Part shown: in pieces, positions 7,695 through 15,743 of the stretch
Numbering within the stretch: position 1 is the stretch's first letter
How the letters are laid out: each line of letters starts with the position of its first letter
From: UBA5868 sp964482025
Lineage (GTDB): Bacteria > Pseudomonadota > Gammaproteobacteria > Pseudomonadales > Cellvibrionaceae
NCBI GenBank assembly: GCA_964482025.1
Contig: CAYZVN010000032.1
Location: forward strand, 1-32,947
Length of the DNA: 32,947 bases
Direction of reading: 5' to 3'
The notes under the pieces: model-generated
Databases searched by the model: none
Seen by the model: only the letters and a program-made list of their open reading frames with translations
What the model was told of the DNA's origin: nothing
Made by a program: the position numbers and the translations under genes

Positions 7695-8771
7695 ATGTTG
7701 AAGCGAATTCGCCAGCGCTGGCGGAATACCAGTGAGTCCCTGCTGGAAGAAGGGCGGGAACTGGGCTCCGATCTTACCGAAGACCGCGCTTGGCTGAAGT
7801 GGCTGCTATGGGCTGCGCTCGCTCTCTTTTTGCTAACCGTCGGCCTGGGAATCTATTGGAGCAATGAGCCGGAGTTGCTCACTCTGGAGGAAATTACGGC
7901 ACGATCCCCCGAGGAGGGGCGGGTGGGCTCCCAAGTGACCGGCGTGGCCACGGCCACGGCATTGATCACCGTGACCGAGACACTACTGGATAAGCCCGGG
8001 GGTTATCTTACTAACGACATAATGCCGCCAGGGGTGTGGCTGGATAACATTCCCAGCTGGGAGTACGGCGTGCTGGTGCAGGTGCGCGACCTCGCCCGGG
8101 TGATGCGCGAATCCTACAGTCGCTCCCAATCCCAGTCCGTCGAAGACGCCGCACTTAAAGACGCAGAAGCCCAGTTCAACTTCAATCGCAACAGCTGGAT
8201 CTTGCCCTCCACCGAAGACGAATATCGCCGTGGCATCCATTACTTGCGAGACTATCGCGATCGTCTAGTGGATGAAAACGAACAGAATGCGCAGTTCTAT
8301 GCCCGCGCCGATAATCTGCGCTTTTGGCTGGGAACCGTCGAGACTCGGCTTGGCAGTCTGTCGCAAAAGCTCAGCGCCAGTGTCGGTCAGCGCCGTCTCA
8401 ATGTGGACTTGGCCGGCGAGACTGGCGCGCGCCAAGCCACCGCGACCCCCGCAGAGTTCGAGATTAAAACACCTTGGGGTGAGGTGGACGATGTGTTTTA
8501 CGAAGCGCGTGGCGCCGCCTGGGCGCTGGTGCACTTCCTGCGCGCCGCCGAGATCGATTTCGCCGATGTACTGGCAAATAAAAACGCGCGCGTGAGTTTT
8601 GAACAAATCATCCGTGAACTGGAGGGAACCCAGGAGCCGCTGCGCTCACCGTTAATTCTCAACGGCAGCGGCTTTGGTGTGCTCGCCAACCACTCCCTGG
8701 TGATGGCGAACTACATCTCACGCGCCAACGCTGCGCTGATCGATTTGCGGGAGCTGCTCTCCCGTGGCTGA
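7695..8771 (+). CDS. DUF2333 family inner membrane protein
   Basis: The 358-residue protein has a charged N-terminus, one transmembrane helix at about 36-55 (WLLWAALALFLLTVGLGIYW), and a large soluble domain that is probably periplasmic. The text TLLDKPGGYLTNDIMPPGVWLDN and the length match DUF2333 proteins of Pseudomonas-type gammaproteobacteria, whose function is unknown. AGGAG lies about 8 bases before the ATG. It is 30 bases downstream of the copper-chaperone gene and likely in the same transcript. Its TGA stop is immediately followed on the other strand by the stop codon of the kinase gene, so there is no intergenic space between these convergent genes. Confidence 0.85.
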   Translation: MLKRIRQRWRNTSESLLEEGRELGSDLTEDRAWLKWLLWAALALFLLTVGLGIYWSNEPELLTLEEITARSPEEGRVGSQVTGVATATALITVTETLLDKPGGYLTNDIMPPGVWLDNIPSWEYGVLVQVRDLARVMRESYSRSQSQSVEDAALKDAEAQFNFNRNSWILPSTEDEYRRGIHYLRDYRDRLVDENEQNAQFYARADNLRFWLGTVETRLGSLSQKLSASVGQRRLNVDLAGETGARQATATPAEFEIKTPWGEVDDVFYEARGAAWALVHFLRAAEIDFADVLANKNARVSFEQIIRELEGTQEPLRSPLILNGSGFGVLANHSLVMANYISRANAALIDLRELLSRG

Positions 8772-9761
8772 TTAGGCGTTTAGCAGCGGCAGGTGTTGCT
8801 CGGGCTGCAGGCGCGGACCAAATTGGCCGACGACGTGCGAAGCGGCGCGTACCGCCAAGGCGCCAGCCGCCGCATAATCCCACCCCTGGGTTACGCCATA
8901 GAGAAACGCTCCGGCAAACATATCCCCCGCGCCGTTGGTATCGACGGCGTCCACTTTGGGGGCGGGGAGCGACAGTTGTTGCTGGCCGTCAAAAATAATC
9001 GCTCCCTCGCTGCCGAGGGTGATGGCGAAGGTTTTGGCCACTTTGCGCAGCGCGGATATGGCATCGGGCAAGTTGTCACTGCGGGTGAAGCGTAGCGCCT
9101 CGGCGCGGTTGCAGAACAGCAGATCTATATTGTTGCCCACCATCGTTTGGAGATCGTCGTAAAAATACTCGACAATCGCCGGGTCCGAAAGACTGATGGC
9201 CGTTTTCACTCCGTGCTCGCGCGCCAGTTCGCGCAGCCGAATCGCAGCCGGACGGCCGGTGGGAGAAGTGACTAAATATCCCTCGATATAGACGTATTTC
9301 GACGCTTTTAGCGCCTCCTCGTCAATTTCGTCAATGGAGAGCGTTGCGCTGATGCCGAGGAAGGTATTCATAGTGCGTTCGGCATCCGGGGTAATCATCA
9401 CCAAGCATTTTCCGGTAATGCCGTCGCTGCGACCGACCCCCGGTGGGAAGGCAACCCCGGCATTGGCGAGGTCGGAAAGATAGAAGCGGCCATTATCATC
9501 ATCGGCCACTTTACAGCTGTAAAAAGTCTTGGCGCCGAAGTATTGCGCGGCGATGATGCTGTTGGCGGCAGAGCCACCACTGGCGCGCGATGCGTGGCAC
9601 AAGTGGCCTTCTAAGAGTCGCAGCAGCTCATGCTGACGCGCTTCGTCCACCAGGGTCATAACACCCTTTTCCACACCAAAGCGGGTCAGGTCCGCGTCGC
9701 TCACGGTAATCTCAGTGTCGACGAGCGCGGCTCCTAAACCGTATATATCGTAAATGGGCAA
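8772..9761 (-). CDS. PfkB-family carbohydrate/adenosine kinase
   Basis: This is a cytoplasmic ATP-dependent kinase of the ribokinase (PfkB) fold, most like proteins annotated as adenosine kinase in proteobacteria. With the start used here it has 329 residues. GGSAANS at 62-68 is the first PfkB signature and DTNGAGDMFAGAFLYG from 274 is the second, with the catalytic Asp in GAGD. I placed the start at TTG 9761 (LPIYDIYG) because AAGGAG lies exactly 7 bases upstream of it; the ATG at 9791 would put that Shine-Dalgarno sequence inside the gene and add ten residues. It ends back to back with the DUF2333 gene. The substrate (adenosine or another nucleoside or sugar) cannot be fixed from sequence alone. 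Confidence 0.88.
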   Translation of the reverse strand: MPIYDIYGLGAALVDTEITVSDADLTRFGVEKGVMTLVDEARQHELLRLLEGHLCHASRASGGSAANSIIAAQYFGAKTFYSCKVADDDNGRFYLSDLANAGVAFPPGVGRSDGITGKCLVMITPDAERTMNTFLGISATLSIDEIDEEALKASKYVYIEGYLVTSPTGRPAAIRLRELAREHGVKTAISLSDPAIVEYFYDDLQTMVGNNIDLLFCNRAEALRFTRSDNLPDAISALRKVAKTFAITLGSEGAIIFDGQQQLSLPAPKVDAVDTNGAGDMFAGAFLYGVTQGWDYAAAGALAVRAASHVVGQFGPRLQPEQHLPLLNA

Positions 9762-9768
9762 TTTGTAA

Positions 9769-9774
9769 CTCCTT
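9769..9774 (-). promoter_or_regulatory. Shine-Dalgarno site that fixes a TTG start
   Basis: On the minus strand this reads AAGGAG, 7 bases before TTG at 9761. It is a near-perfect ribosome-binding site and the reason for rejecting the in-frame ATG at 9791. Confidence 0.75.
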
Positions 9775-9781
9775 TGATAGC

Positions 9782-9798
9782 TGCCTAACATTTAGGCA
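9782..9798. promoter_or_regulatory. Perfect dyad in the leader of the kinase gene
   Basis: TGCCTAA and TTAGGCA form a perfect 7-bp inverted repeat with a 3-base centre, 8 bases upstream of the kinase Shine-Dalgarno site. It could be an operator for a dimeric repressor or an RNA hairpin limiting translation. No matching second copy was found in the gap. Confidence 0.4.
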
Positions 9799-9814
9799 AG
9801 ATTGGCAAGTTTAA

Positions 9815-9849
9815 GCGAGATAACCCCGCTGCAGCGGGTCCTGTCTCGC
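9815..9849. other. Composite inverted repeat in the divergent kinase/DUF1631 gap
   Basis: GCGAGA (9815-9820) pairs with TCTCGC (9844-9849). Between them lies a 14-base perfect palindrome, CCCGCTGCAGCGGG, at 9825-9838. It lies in the gap 9762-9972 between divergent genes, so a regulatory site or leader hairpin is possible. The GC-rich palindrome has no T tail, so a terminator is unlikely. Confidence 0.4.
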
Positions 9850-9972
9850 CTATAGGTGAGGGTGTGCATAAGTCTTGCATGCGATCTCTTTTTACGTTGC
9901 GCTGCGACGTCCGACATTTGAATTTGCAAAGCTCTGTCGCTGAACGCTTCGGCGGCCTACGGAATACCGCGT

Positions 9973-12342
9973 ATGTCACGTTTGATAAGAACCGACTCAT
10001 CCACCCGCAAGCCCGACCATGACTCGGCACCGGCGGTGCCGCTCACGACGGAGAATATCGTCACTCATTTAAAAAAATGCCAAGCGCTGGCGAGCGAGCA
10101 CGCAAAGGTAGCCTTTCAGATCTACCTGCGCAATCTGGATGAAGCCTTCAATCAGGAAATGGACCGGGCCAAGTCCAACCAGGAGGTGTCGGAAATCAGC
10201 GGCATACAGCGACAGTTCCGCCGCAACCACCAGGAGTTAGAGCGTTATTACTGCGGTTATATTGCTGAAGGGTTTGTCAAATTCAAAAAGAAGGAGCTGC
10301 ACACGGAGTTGCAGAGCAATAGTAGCGGCGGTGGAGAATTATCGCTGGTGGATAACGACGAGCTGGAAGAAACCATTACGCTCTCCACCATGGTTCAGAA
10401 GATTGACGTCCTCTACGCCGAACCTATTTGGGCGCTGAATCAGCGTTTCGCGATTCTCAATGGTGGCGAACAGGTCACCGAAGCGAGTAACCCTGCCGCG
10501 CCGATCCAGTTATGCGAGTCGCTGCGCCGCGCCTTGCGCCTGATTCCGCTTACGGCGAAAACCAAAGGCACCGCTTATAGGGTGTACGAGCAGCGCCTGT
10601 CGGAATTGGCAAAAAACGTCATTGAAGATATCAATGACTACTTGAAGCGTGCAGGTGTACTGCCCAACTTGCGTTACACGCCGCCGCGCGTCGGACCGGT
10701 GGTGCAGAGCAGTCCGACCGGGTCGAGTTCCACTTCCCCTGCCCATCAAGCGCAGCCATCGGGGCCGCCGCTCACCCACTATGGTCCGGTGCCCGTTCCC
10801 GACCCCAATCTACCCTCGCCCCAATATCAAAGCGCGCTGCTGCAAGCCATTCGCAATTTACAGACCAGCATTCGCGGCGACGATGCCGCTCCAGCTGCGG
10901 GTGGGGAAGGGATTCAGATCGCCACGGGGAATAACCCGTTTGCCGCCTACATCCCAGGCAGCGGGCCTCTAGGGCCGGGGATGATCATTTCGGGTGATCA
11001 ACTCATGACTGCCTTGCAGACCTTGCAGGGCGGTGCGGCAGGTGTAGTGGGCTCTCCCTTGGATACCGGACCCTTGCCGCCGGTGGATCTGGGACAAGTA
11101 CTGGCGTCACTGGCGCAGCAGTTTCAGCAATCAAAATCCACCCGCGACGGCACAGTCTCGCCAACGGATATGCACACCATCGATCTGGTGGGCATGGTGT
11201 TCGAGTACATGCTGAAGGATGAGAACCTGCCGGACTCGATCAAAGCGCTGCTCAGCTACATGCACACCCCTTTTCTCAAGCTGGCGTTTATTGATCCCGG
11301 TTTCTTCGAGCAGCCCGAACACCCGGCGCGTATGCTGATCAATAGCCTGGCCGAGGCGGGTATTCGCTGGGTTGGCAACGATGGCTCCGTCCAGCACGAC
11401 ATGTACAACAAGATCAAGAGCGTGGTGGATCGGGTACTGCGCGACTTCAAAAATGACGTGCGCGTAATCACCGAGCTGCTGCTGGAGTTCAATGCCTATA
11501 CCAAGAACATAGTGCGCCGCCAAGAGCTGATGGAGAAGCGCGCGGCGGAGAAAGCCCAGGGCGAAGAGCGGCTGCGCGAGGTCAAATTGCGCGTCAATGA
11601 CGAAGTGCGCCGCCGCACCGACGACAAAGAACTACCGTCTGCGGTCCTGCTGTTTGCGCTGCAGCCCTGGTCGGACTATCTGTCTTTCGCGTTGTTGCGC
11701 TACGGCGAGAAGTCCGAGAGGTGGGCCAACGCTTTGAGCGTAGTGGACGACTTGTTATGGATCATAGAGCCGCAAATAGAGACGGCGGCCATAGAGCGTC
11801 AGACGGAGCTGGCGCCGGTGTTATTGCGCGATATCGAAACCGGATTTGAAACCATCGGTTACGACCAAGGCAAAGGCAAGAAATTGCTGGAGGCCATCTC
11901 GTCGCTGATCGAAATGGCCCAGCAGAGCAAAAAAGCTGAGCCCGCCCCAGCGCCCATGCGCGATAAGCTCGAAAAAATAGCCGCCGAAAAAGCCGGCCAA
12001 GCTCTGGTGGACGAGACGGATATCTCCAAGGAAGAGGCAAAAATCGTCGAAAATCTGAAGCTTATTGAGTTTGGCACTTGGTTCGAATTCGAAGGCGGCA
12101 AGCGCTTGAAGATCGCCTGGTATAACGCGCGCACGTCGCACTACATGCTGGTGGACCAGATGGGTAAAAAGGTCGCAATGATGTCCGGGCTGGAAATCGC
12201 CCGGGAAATGATGGCAAAACGGGCTAAAATTATTGCTGGAAGTTCTAAACCATTCTTTGAGCGGGCACTGGAAAATATTTTCCAAAAGCTGAATGCCCAG
12301 GCAGAAGCCCAATCCGGAGGCGCAAATCGTGAGTCTGAGTAA
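9973..12342 (+). CDS. DUF1631 family protein
   Basis: A 789-residue soluble protein with no signal peptide. Residues ~25-215 and ~410-640 are helical and charged and fit the DUF1631 family of gammaproteobacteria. A Pro/Ser/Gly-rich linker spans about 235-345. The C-terminal ~100 residues (LIEFGTWFEFEGGKRLKIAWYN, then TSHYMLVDQMGKKVAMMSG) read like a small beta-barrel module resembling a PilZ domain without its RxxxR motif. The function is unknown. The partner gene downstream encodes a PilZ protein and overlaps this one by 14 bases, which suggests a link to cyclic-di-GMP signalling, but that is inference. ATG at 9973 has only a weak ribosome site. Confidence 0.82.
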   Translation: MSRLIRTDSSTRKPDHDSAPAVPLTTENIVTHLKKCQALASEHAKVAFQIYLRNLDEAFNQEMDRAKSNQEVSEISGIQRQFRRNHQELERYYCGYIAEGFVKFKKKELHTELQSNSSGGGELSLVDNDELEETITLSTMVQKIDVLYAEPIWALNQRFAILNGGEQVTEASNPAAPIQLCESLRRALRLIPLTAKTKGTAYRVYEQRLSELAKNVIEDINDYLKRAGVLPNLRYTPPRVGPVVQSSPTGSSSTSPAHQAQPSGPPLTHYGPVPVPDPNLPSPQYQSALLQAIRNLQTSIRGDDAAPAAGGEGIQIATGNNPFAAYIPGSGPLGPGMIISGDQLMTALQTLQGGAAGVVGSPLDTGPLPPVDLGQVLASLAQQFQQSKSTRDGTVSPTDMHTIDLVGMVFEYMLKDENLPDSIKALLSYMHTPFLKLAFIDPGFFEQPEHPARMLINSLAEAGIRWVGNDGSVQHDMYNKIKSVVDRVLRDFKNDVRVITELLLEFNAYTKNIVRRQELMEKRAAEKAQGEERLREVKLRVNDEVRRRTDDKELPSAVLLFALQPWSDYLSFALLRYGEKSERWANALSVVDDLLWIIEPQIETAAIERQTELAPVLLRDIETGFETIGYDQGKGKKLLEAISSLIEMAQQSKKAEPAPAPMRDKLEKIAAEKAGQALVDETDISKEEAKIVENLKLIEFGTWFEFEGGKRLKIAWYNARTSHYMLVDQMGKKVAMMSGLEIAREMMAKRAKIIAGSSKPFFERALENIFQKLNAQAEAQSGGANRESE

Positions 12343-12688
12343 TCGTAGTAGTAGCAGTGGTAGTGAAAAACGCATGCAAGTACGCATTCCCGTTGACGAT
12401 GAGATTTGCGTGCGCGACACGGTTTCAGGTGCTGAGCTCGGTACCCTGGCCAATGTGCATGATGCCGGCTTTATGGTGATCAGCGATGGCGGCTTGAAGG
12501 AGGACCACTTGTACCAGGTCGCTTTTGAAGTCGGCGCGGACCAGGCGCCTATAACACTGGGGGCGGAGTGTCTGTGGATCAGCGAAACCGGTACGGGTGA
12601 TCAAGTCTGGGCGGGATTTCAAATCATGGATATTGCGGAGGGTGCGCGCCAGAAGATAGCCGCTCTTATGACGCAATATCAAGACTAA
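12329..12688 (+). CDS. Small PilZ-domain protein
   Basis: PilZ domains bind cyclic-di-GMP and act as effectors in motility and biofilm control. I chose GTG at 12329 because GGAGG lies 8 bases upstream; the in-frame ATG at 12293 lies deeper inside the DUF1631 gene and lacks such a site. The product has 119 residues and overlaps the previous gene by 14 bases, so translation is coupled. Residues ~14-20 (KRMQVRIP) supply the RxxxR motif. The second motif, normally D/N-x-S-x-x-G, is NVHDAG here, with His in place of Ser. Binding may therefore be altered or lost. A strong hairpin follows the stop. Confidence 0.82.
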   Translation: MSLSNRSSSSGSEKRMQVRIPVDDEICVRDTVSGAELGTLANVHDAGFMVISDGGLKEDHLYQVAFEVGADQAPITLGAECLWISETGTGDQVWAGFQIMDIAEGARQKIAALMTQYQD

Positions 12689-12715
12689 CGCGTTAAGCAA
12701 AAGCTTGCCGTTTCC

Positions 12716-12739
12716 CAACCCTTGACGCTTCAAGGGTTG
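12716..12739 (+). terminator. Probable terminator after the PilZ gene
   Basis: CAACCCTTGA and TCAAGGGTTG form a perfect 10-bp stem with a 4-base loop, 28 bases after the PilZ stop. The tail is only TTC, so it is a weak intrinsic terminator or a transcript-end stabiliser. No other inverted repeat lies between PilZ and the GST gene. Confidence 0.55.
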
Positions 12740-12801
12740 TTCGGCCTGTCGGTCCAGGGTTTAATACGCTGTCTCGCCTCCTTATCTCCCTGGACTGCCC
12801 T

Positions 12802-13485
12802 GTGTATCAATTGCATATCACCAACAAAAACTATTCCTCTTGGTCGCTGCGCCCTTGGCTGTTGATGCGCCAGCTGCAAATTCCATTCACCGAACGCTTA
12901 CACCCTTTCCCGCAAACCGGCGTATGGGAAAGCTTCCGCAACTTTTCCCCCAATGGTCGCGTGCCCTGTTTGGTCGACGAGGGGCGGACTATCTGGGATT
13001 CGTTGGCTATTACCGAGTACTTGGCGGAAACCGTCCCGCAGGTCTGGCCGGAAACTCGCGATGCGCGCGCGTGGGCGCGCTGTGCTGTGGCGGAAATGCA
13101 CTCCGGTTTTACCGCGCTGCGCAACCACTGCGGGATGAGTTGCGGAGTGCGAGTCGACATGCACCAAATTGCCGACGACTTGGCTAAAGATCTCGCGCGG
13201 GTCAACGAACTTTGGTGCGAAGGTTTGGAGCGCTTCGGCGGGGCATTCCTGGCGGGACGCCAATTTACCGCAGTAGATGCGTTTTTTGCGCCGATTGCAT
13301 TTCGCGCACAAACCTATGGCTTGCCCTTGTCCGCCCCGGCAGCCGAATACCGCGACCGACTGCTGGCGCTACCGGCAATGGTGGAGTGGTATCAGGCGGC
13401 GTTGGCCGAAACAGAGCGCAGCTCGGCGCACGAGGCGGAAGTCGCGGCCGCCGGAACTGTGACTGCTGATTTTCGCGCGCGCTAA
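12802..13485 (+). CDS. Glutathione S-transferase family protein
   Basis: A cytoplasmic 227-residue protein with a thioredoxin-like N-terminal GST domain (about 1-80) and an all-helical C-terminal domain. NKNYSSWSLRPWLLM near the N-terminus is the hallmark of a bacterial GST subgroup in which a Ser of the SSWS segment is likely to activate glutathione. ESFRNFSPNGRVPCLVDE includes the cis-Pro loop that binds the gamma-glutamyl part. The start is GTG at 12802 with no clear ribosome site. The pldA gene begins 16 bases after its stop and is probably cotranscribed. The substrate is unknown. Confidence 0.87.
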   Translation: MYQLHITNKNYSSWSLRPWLLMRQLQIPFTERLHPFPQTGVWESFRNFSPNGRVPCLVDEGRTIWDSLAITEYLAETVPQVWPETRDARAWARCAVAEMHSGFTALRNHCGMSCGVRVDMHQIADDLAKDLARVNELWCEGLERFGGAFLAGRQFTAVDAFFAPIAFRAQTYGLPLSAPAAEYRDRLLALPAMVEWYQAALAETERSSAHEAEVAAAGTVTADFRAR

Positions 13486-13501
13486 AAGGAAGGGTTGCCT
13501 C

Positions 13502-14440
13502 ATGAGTTTCCTGCGTAGCCTTGTGCTCGTCGCGCTCGTGCAATCCGCTTTTGCTGCCGAAGATCTGGTGATCGACCAGCCTCCGGCCGCCCCCGGGGTG
13601 CCAAATCCGCAGGTGGAGCAGGTGGAGGAAAAAAACCTGGTTCTACAGCGTATGGCGGAAGAGCGTCGCCTACAAAACAGCAGCTTTGCCATTACGCCAC
13701 ACAACATTAATTACGTGCTGCCGCTCACCCACACCAGCCGGACCAATAAAGCGCCTTTTGCCGATACCGAGCAAGAGCTGCAACACACTGAGGTGGAGTT
13801 TCAGGTGAGCTTTAAAGTGGCGGTAAATGAACAGCCGCTGGTGGGAGACAATGGATTTCTGTATTTCGCCTACACGGCACGCTCATTTTGGCAGGCTTAT
13901 AACACCGACGAGTCCAGTCCCTTTCGCGATACCAACCACGAGCCGGAAGTGTTCCTGGCGTTCACCACGCCGTTTCGGGCATTCGGTGCAGAAATTCCGG
14001 TGGTCAGCATAGGTGCCTCCCACCAGAGCAATGGCCGGTCGGGCATTCAGTCTCGCAGCTGGCATCGGATTTACGCTCGCGCAACTCTCGAATATGAGAA
14101 GTTCTACTTCAGCTTCAAACCCTGGTGGCGCATTCCTGAGCACCGCAAAACCGGTCCTGATGACGCCACCGGCGACGACAACCCCGATATTTACAAGTAC
14201 CTCGGCTATTTCGAGCTGCGCGGCTTCCGCCGTTATGGGGATAGCGAGCTCAGCCTCATGCTGCGCAACAACCTCCATAGTGACAACAAGGGCGCGATAG
14301 AGCTCGGCTACAGCTATCCGTTCGCCAAAGCTAAGCGTGGTTATATCCAGCTATTTCACGGCTATGGCGAAAGCCTGCTGGACTACAACCACAAAACGAC
14401 GCGCATCGGCATTGGCGTGATGCTAAACGGCTGGCTGTAG
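13502..14440 (+). CDS. pldA: Outer membrane phospholipase A with altered catalytic triad
   Basis: OMPLA is a 12-strand outer membrane barrel that hydrolyses phospholipids on dimerisation and Ca2+ binding. This 312-residue protein has a signal peptide ending near AFA (residue ~18), an acidic coiled-coil-like linker to ~60, and a barrel ending in an amphipathic strand (IGIGVMLNGWL). The family active-site block is clear: SHQSNGRS supplies His174 and Ser176. The third triad residue, Asn156 in Escherichia coli within SRSWN, is His188 here (codon at 14063-14065), with the same spacing. The E. coli Asp149 position is Gly. AAGGAAGG precedes the ATG at good spacing. The fold is sure; full catalytic activity is not. 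Confidence 0.9.
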   Translation: MSFLRSLVLVALVQSAFAAEDLVIDQPPAAPGVPNPQVEQVEEKNLVLQRMAEERRLQNSSFAITPHNINYVLPLTHTSRTNKAPFADTEQELQHTEVEFQVSFKVAVNEQPLVGDNGFLYFAYTARSFWQAYNTDESSPFRDTNHEPEVFLAFTTPFRAFGAEIPVVSIGASHQSNGRSGIQSRSWHRIYARATLEYEKFYFSFKPWWRIPEHRKTGPDDATGDDNPDIYKYLGYFELRGFRRYGDSELSLMLRNNLHSDNKGAIELGYSYPFAKAKRGYIQLFHGYGESLLDYNHKTTRIGIGVMLNGWL

Positions 14441-14441
14441 A

Positions 14442-14462
14442 GCCGGGCACTTGTCGCCCGGC
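14442..14462. terminator. Hairpin between convergent pldA and hemL
   Basis: GCCGGGC and GCCCGGC form a perfect 7-bp GC stem with a 7-base loop in the 29-base gap between the two stop codons. Neither strand has a T tract after it. Its position suggests a bidirectional transcript end. Confidence 0.45.
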
Positions 14463-14469
14463 GTGAGCG

Positions 14470-15741
14470 TTACAGTGTTTTAAAGACGGTTCGTGCCGCC
14501 GAGAGGGTGAAGTCGATATCGTCGCGGGTATGCGCCGAGGACATAAACGCCGCTTCATAAGAGGCCGGCGCAAGGTTGACGCCCTGCTGCAACATGCCGT
14601 GGAAGAAGCGGTTGAAGCGCGCCGTATCACACGCCATGACCTGCTGAAAGTTGCTGACGTTGGTTGCCTCAGTGAAAAAGCCGCCCCACATGGTGCCCAC
14701 ATGATTAGTGGTAAAGGCAATTCCGGTCTCTTCGGCGATTTGCTGTAAACCTTCCACCAGCTGCGTCGTTAAATCAAATAGCGGCTGATAAAAGCCTTCG
14801 GCTTGAATCTTCTTCAGGGTCGCCAGACCCGCCGCCATAGCAACCGGATTGCCCGATAAGGTACCGGCCTGATAGACCGGGCCCAGCGGCGCTATATGGC
14901 TCATCACATCTTTGCGGCCGCCAAAGGCGCCTACCGGCATGCCACCGCCCATCACCTTGCCCAAGGTGGTCAGGTCCGGAGTAATGCCGTAGTAACCTTG
15001 CGCACCCGCCAGCCCCAGGCGAAAGCCCGTCATCACCTCATCGAAGATCAGCAGTGCGCCGCTTTGGTCGCAGACCTCGCGCAATCCTTCGAGGAAGCCC
15101 GGCAGGGGAGGGATACAGTTCATATTGCCGGCGACAGGTTCGACGATGACGCACGCAATTTGGTCGCCGAGGCTGCGGAAGGTCTCGCGTACCTGCTCAA
15201 TGTCGTTGTAGTTCAACGTGAGCGTGTGCTCTGCCAAGCTGGCGGGCACGCCGGGCGAGCTGGGGACGCCGAGGGTTAGCGCACCCGATCCGGCTTTCAC
15301 GAGTAAAGAGTCGGAATGGCCGTGGTAGCAGCCTTCAAACTTGACGATTTTGTCGCGTCCGGTAAAACCGCGCGCCAGTCGGATGGCGCTCATGGTGGCT
15401 TCAGTGCCGGAGCTGACAAAGCGCACCAGCTCAATGCTGGGGATGACCTTGATGATCTCCCGCGCCAGCTCGGTTTCGATTTCGGTAGGAGCGCCGAAGC
15501 TCAATCCGGCGCGCGCCTTGGCAATGACCGCCTCCAGCACCTGGTCATCCGCGTGGCCGAGAATCATTGGCCCCCACGACAGTACATAGTCCACATAGCG
15601 CTTGCCGTCGCTGTCGTAGAGGTAGGCACCCTTGGCGCGCTCAATAAAAATAGGTTCTCCGCCAACGGCTTTAAAGGCGCGCACAGGGGAGTTGACGCCG
15701 CCCGGGATCACCGCCTGGGCTTCTGCAAACAGTTTATTCAT
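14470..15741 (-). CDS. hemL: Glutamate-1-semialdehyde 2,1-aminomutase
   Basis: HemL converts glutamate-1-semialdehyde to 5-aminolevulinate, the entry compound of haem synthesis by the C5 route. It is a PLP-dependent class III aminotransferase-fold enzyme. The 423-residue length is normal. Features include the N-terminal VIPGGVNSPVRAFK, the SSGTEA phosphate-binding loop near 111-116, the PLP aspartate in LIFDEVMTGFR near 233, and the Schiff-base Lys262 in TTLGKVMGGGMPVG. The ATG lies 2 bases after the thiE stop, so it is the last gene of a hemJ-thiD-thiE-hemL run. Confidence 0.97.
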   Translation of the reverse strand: MNKLFAEAQAVIPGGVNSPVRAFKAVGGEPIFIERAKGAYLYDSDGKRYVDYVLSWGPMILGHADDQVLEAVIAKARAGLSFGAPTEIETELAREIIKVIPSIELVRFVSSGTEATMSAIRLARGFTGRDKIVKFEGCYHGHSDSLLVKAGSGALTLGVPSSPGVPASLAEHTLTLNYNDIEQVRETFRSLGDQIACVIVEPVAGNMNCIPPLPGFLEGLREVCDQSGALLIFDEVMTGFRLGLAGAQGYYGITPDLTTLGKVMGGGMPVGAFGGRKDVMSHIAPLGPVYQAGTLSGNPVAMAAGLATLKKIQAEGFYQPLFDLTTQLVEGLQQIAEETGIAFTTNHVGTMWGGFFTEATNVSNFQQVMACDTARFNRFFHGMLQQGVNLAPASYEAAFMSSAHTRDDIDFTLSAARTVFKTL

Positions 15742-15743
15742 AG

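Noticed and set aside
11821..12453. A 210-codon minus-strand frame antisense to the DUF1631 and PilZ genes
   Set aside because: It spans two well-supported genes on the opposite strand and has no start signal or family resemblance.
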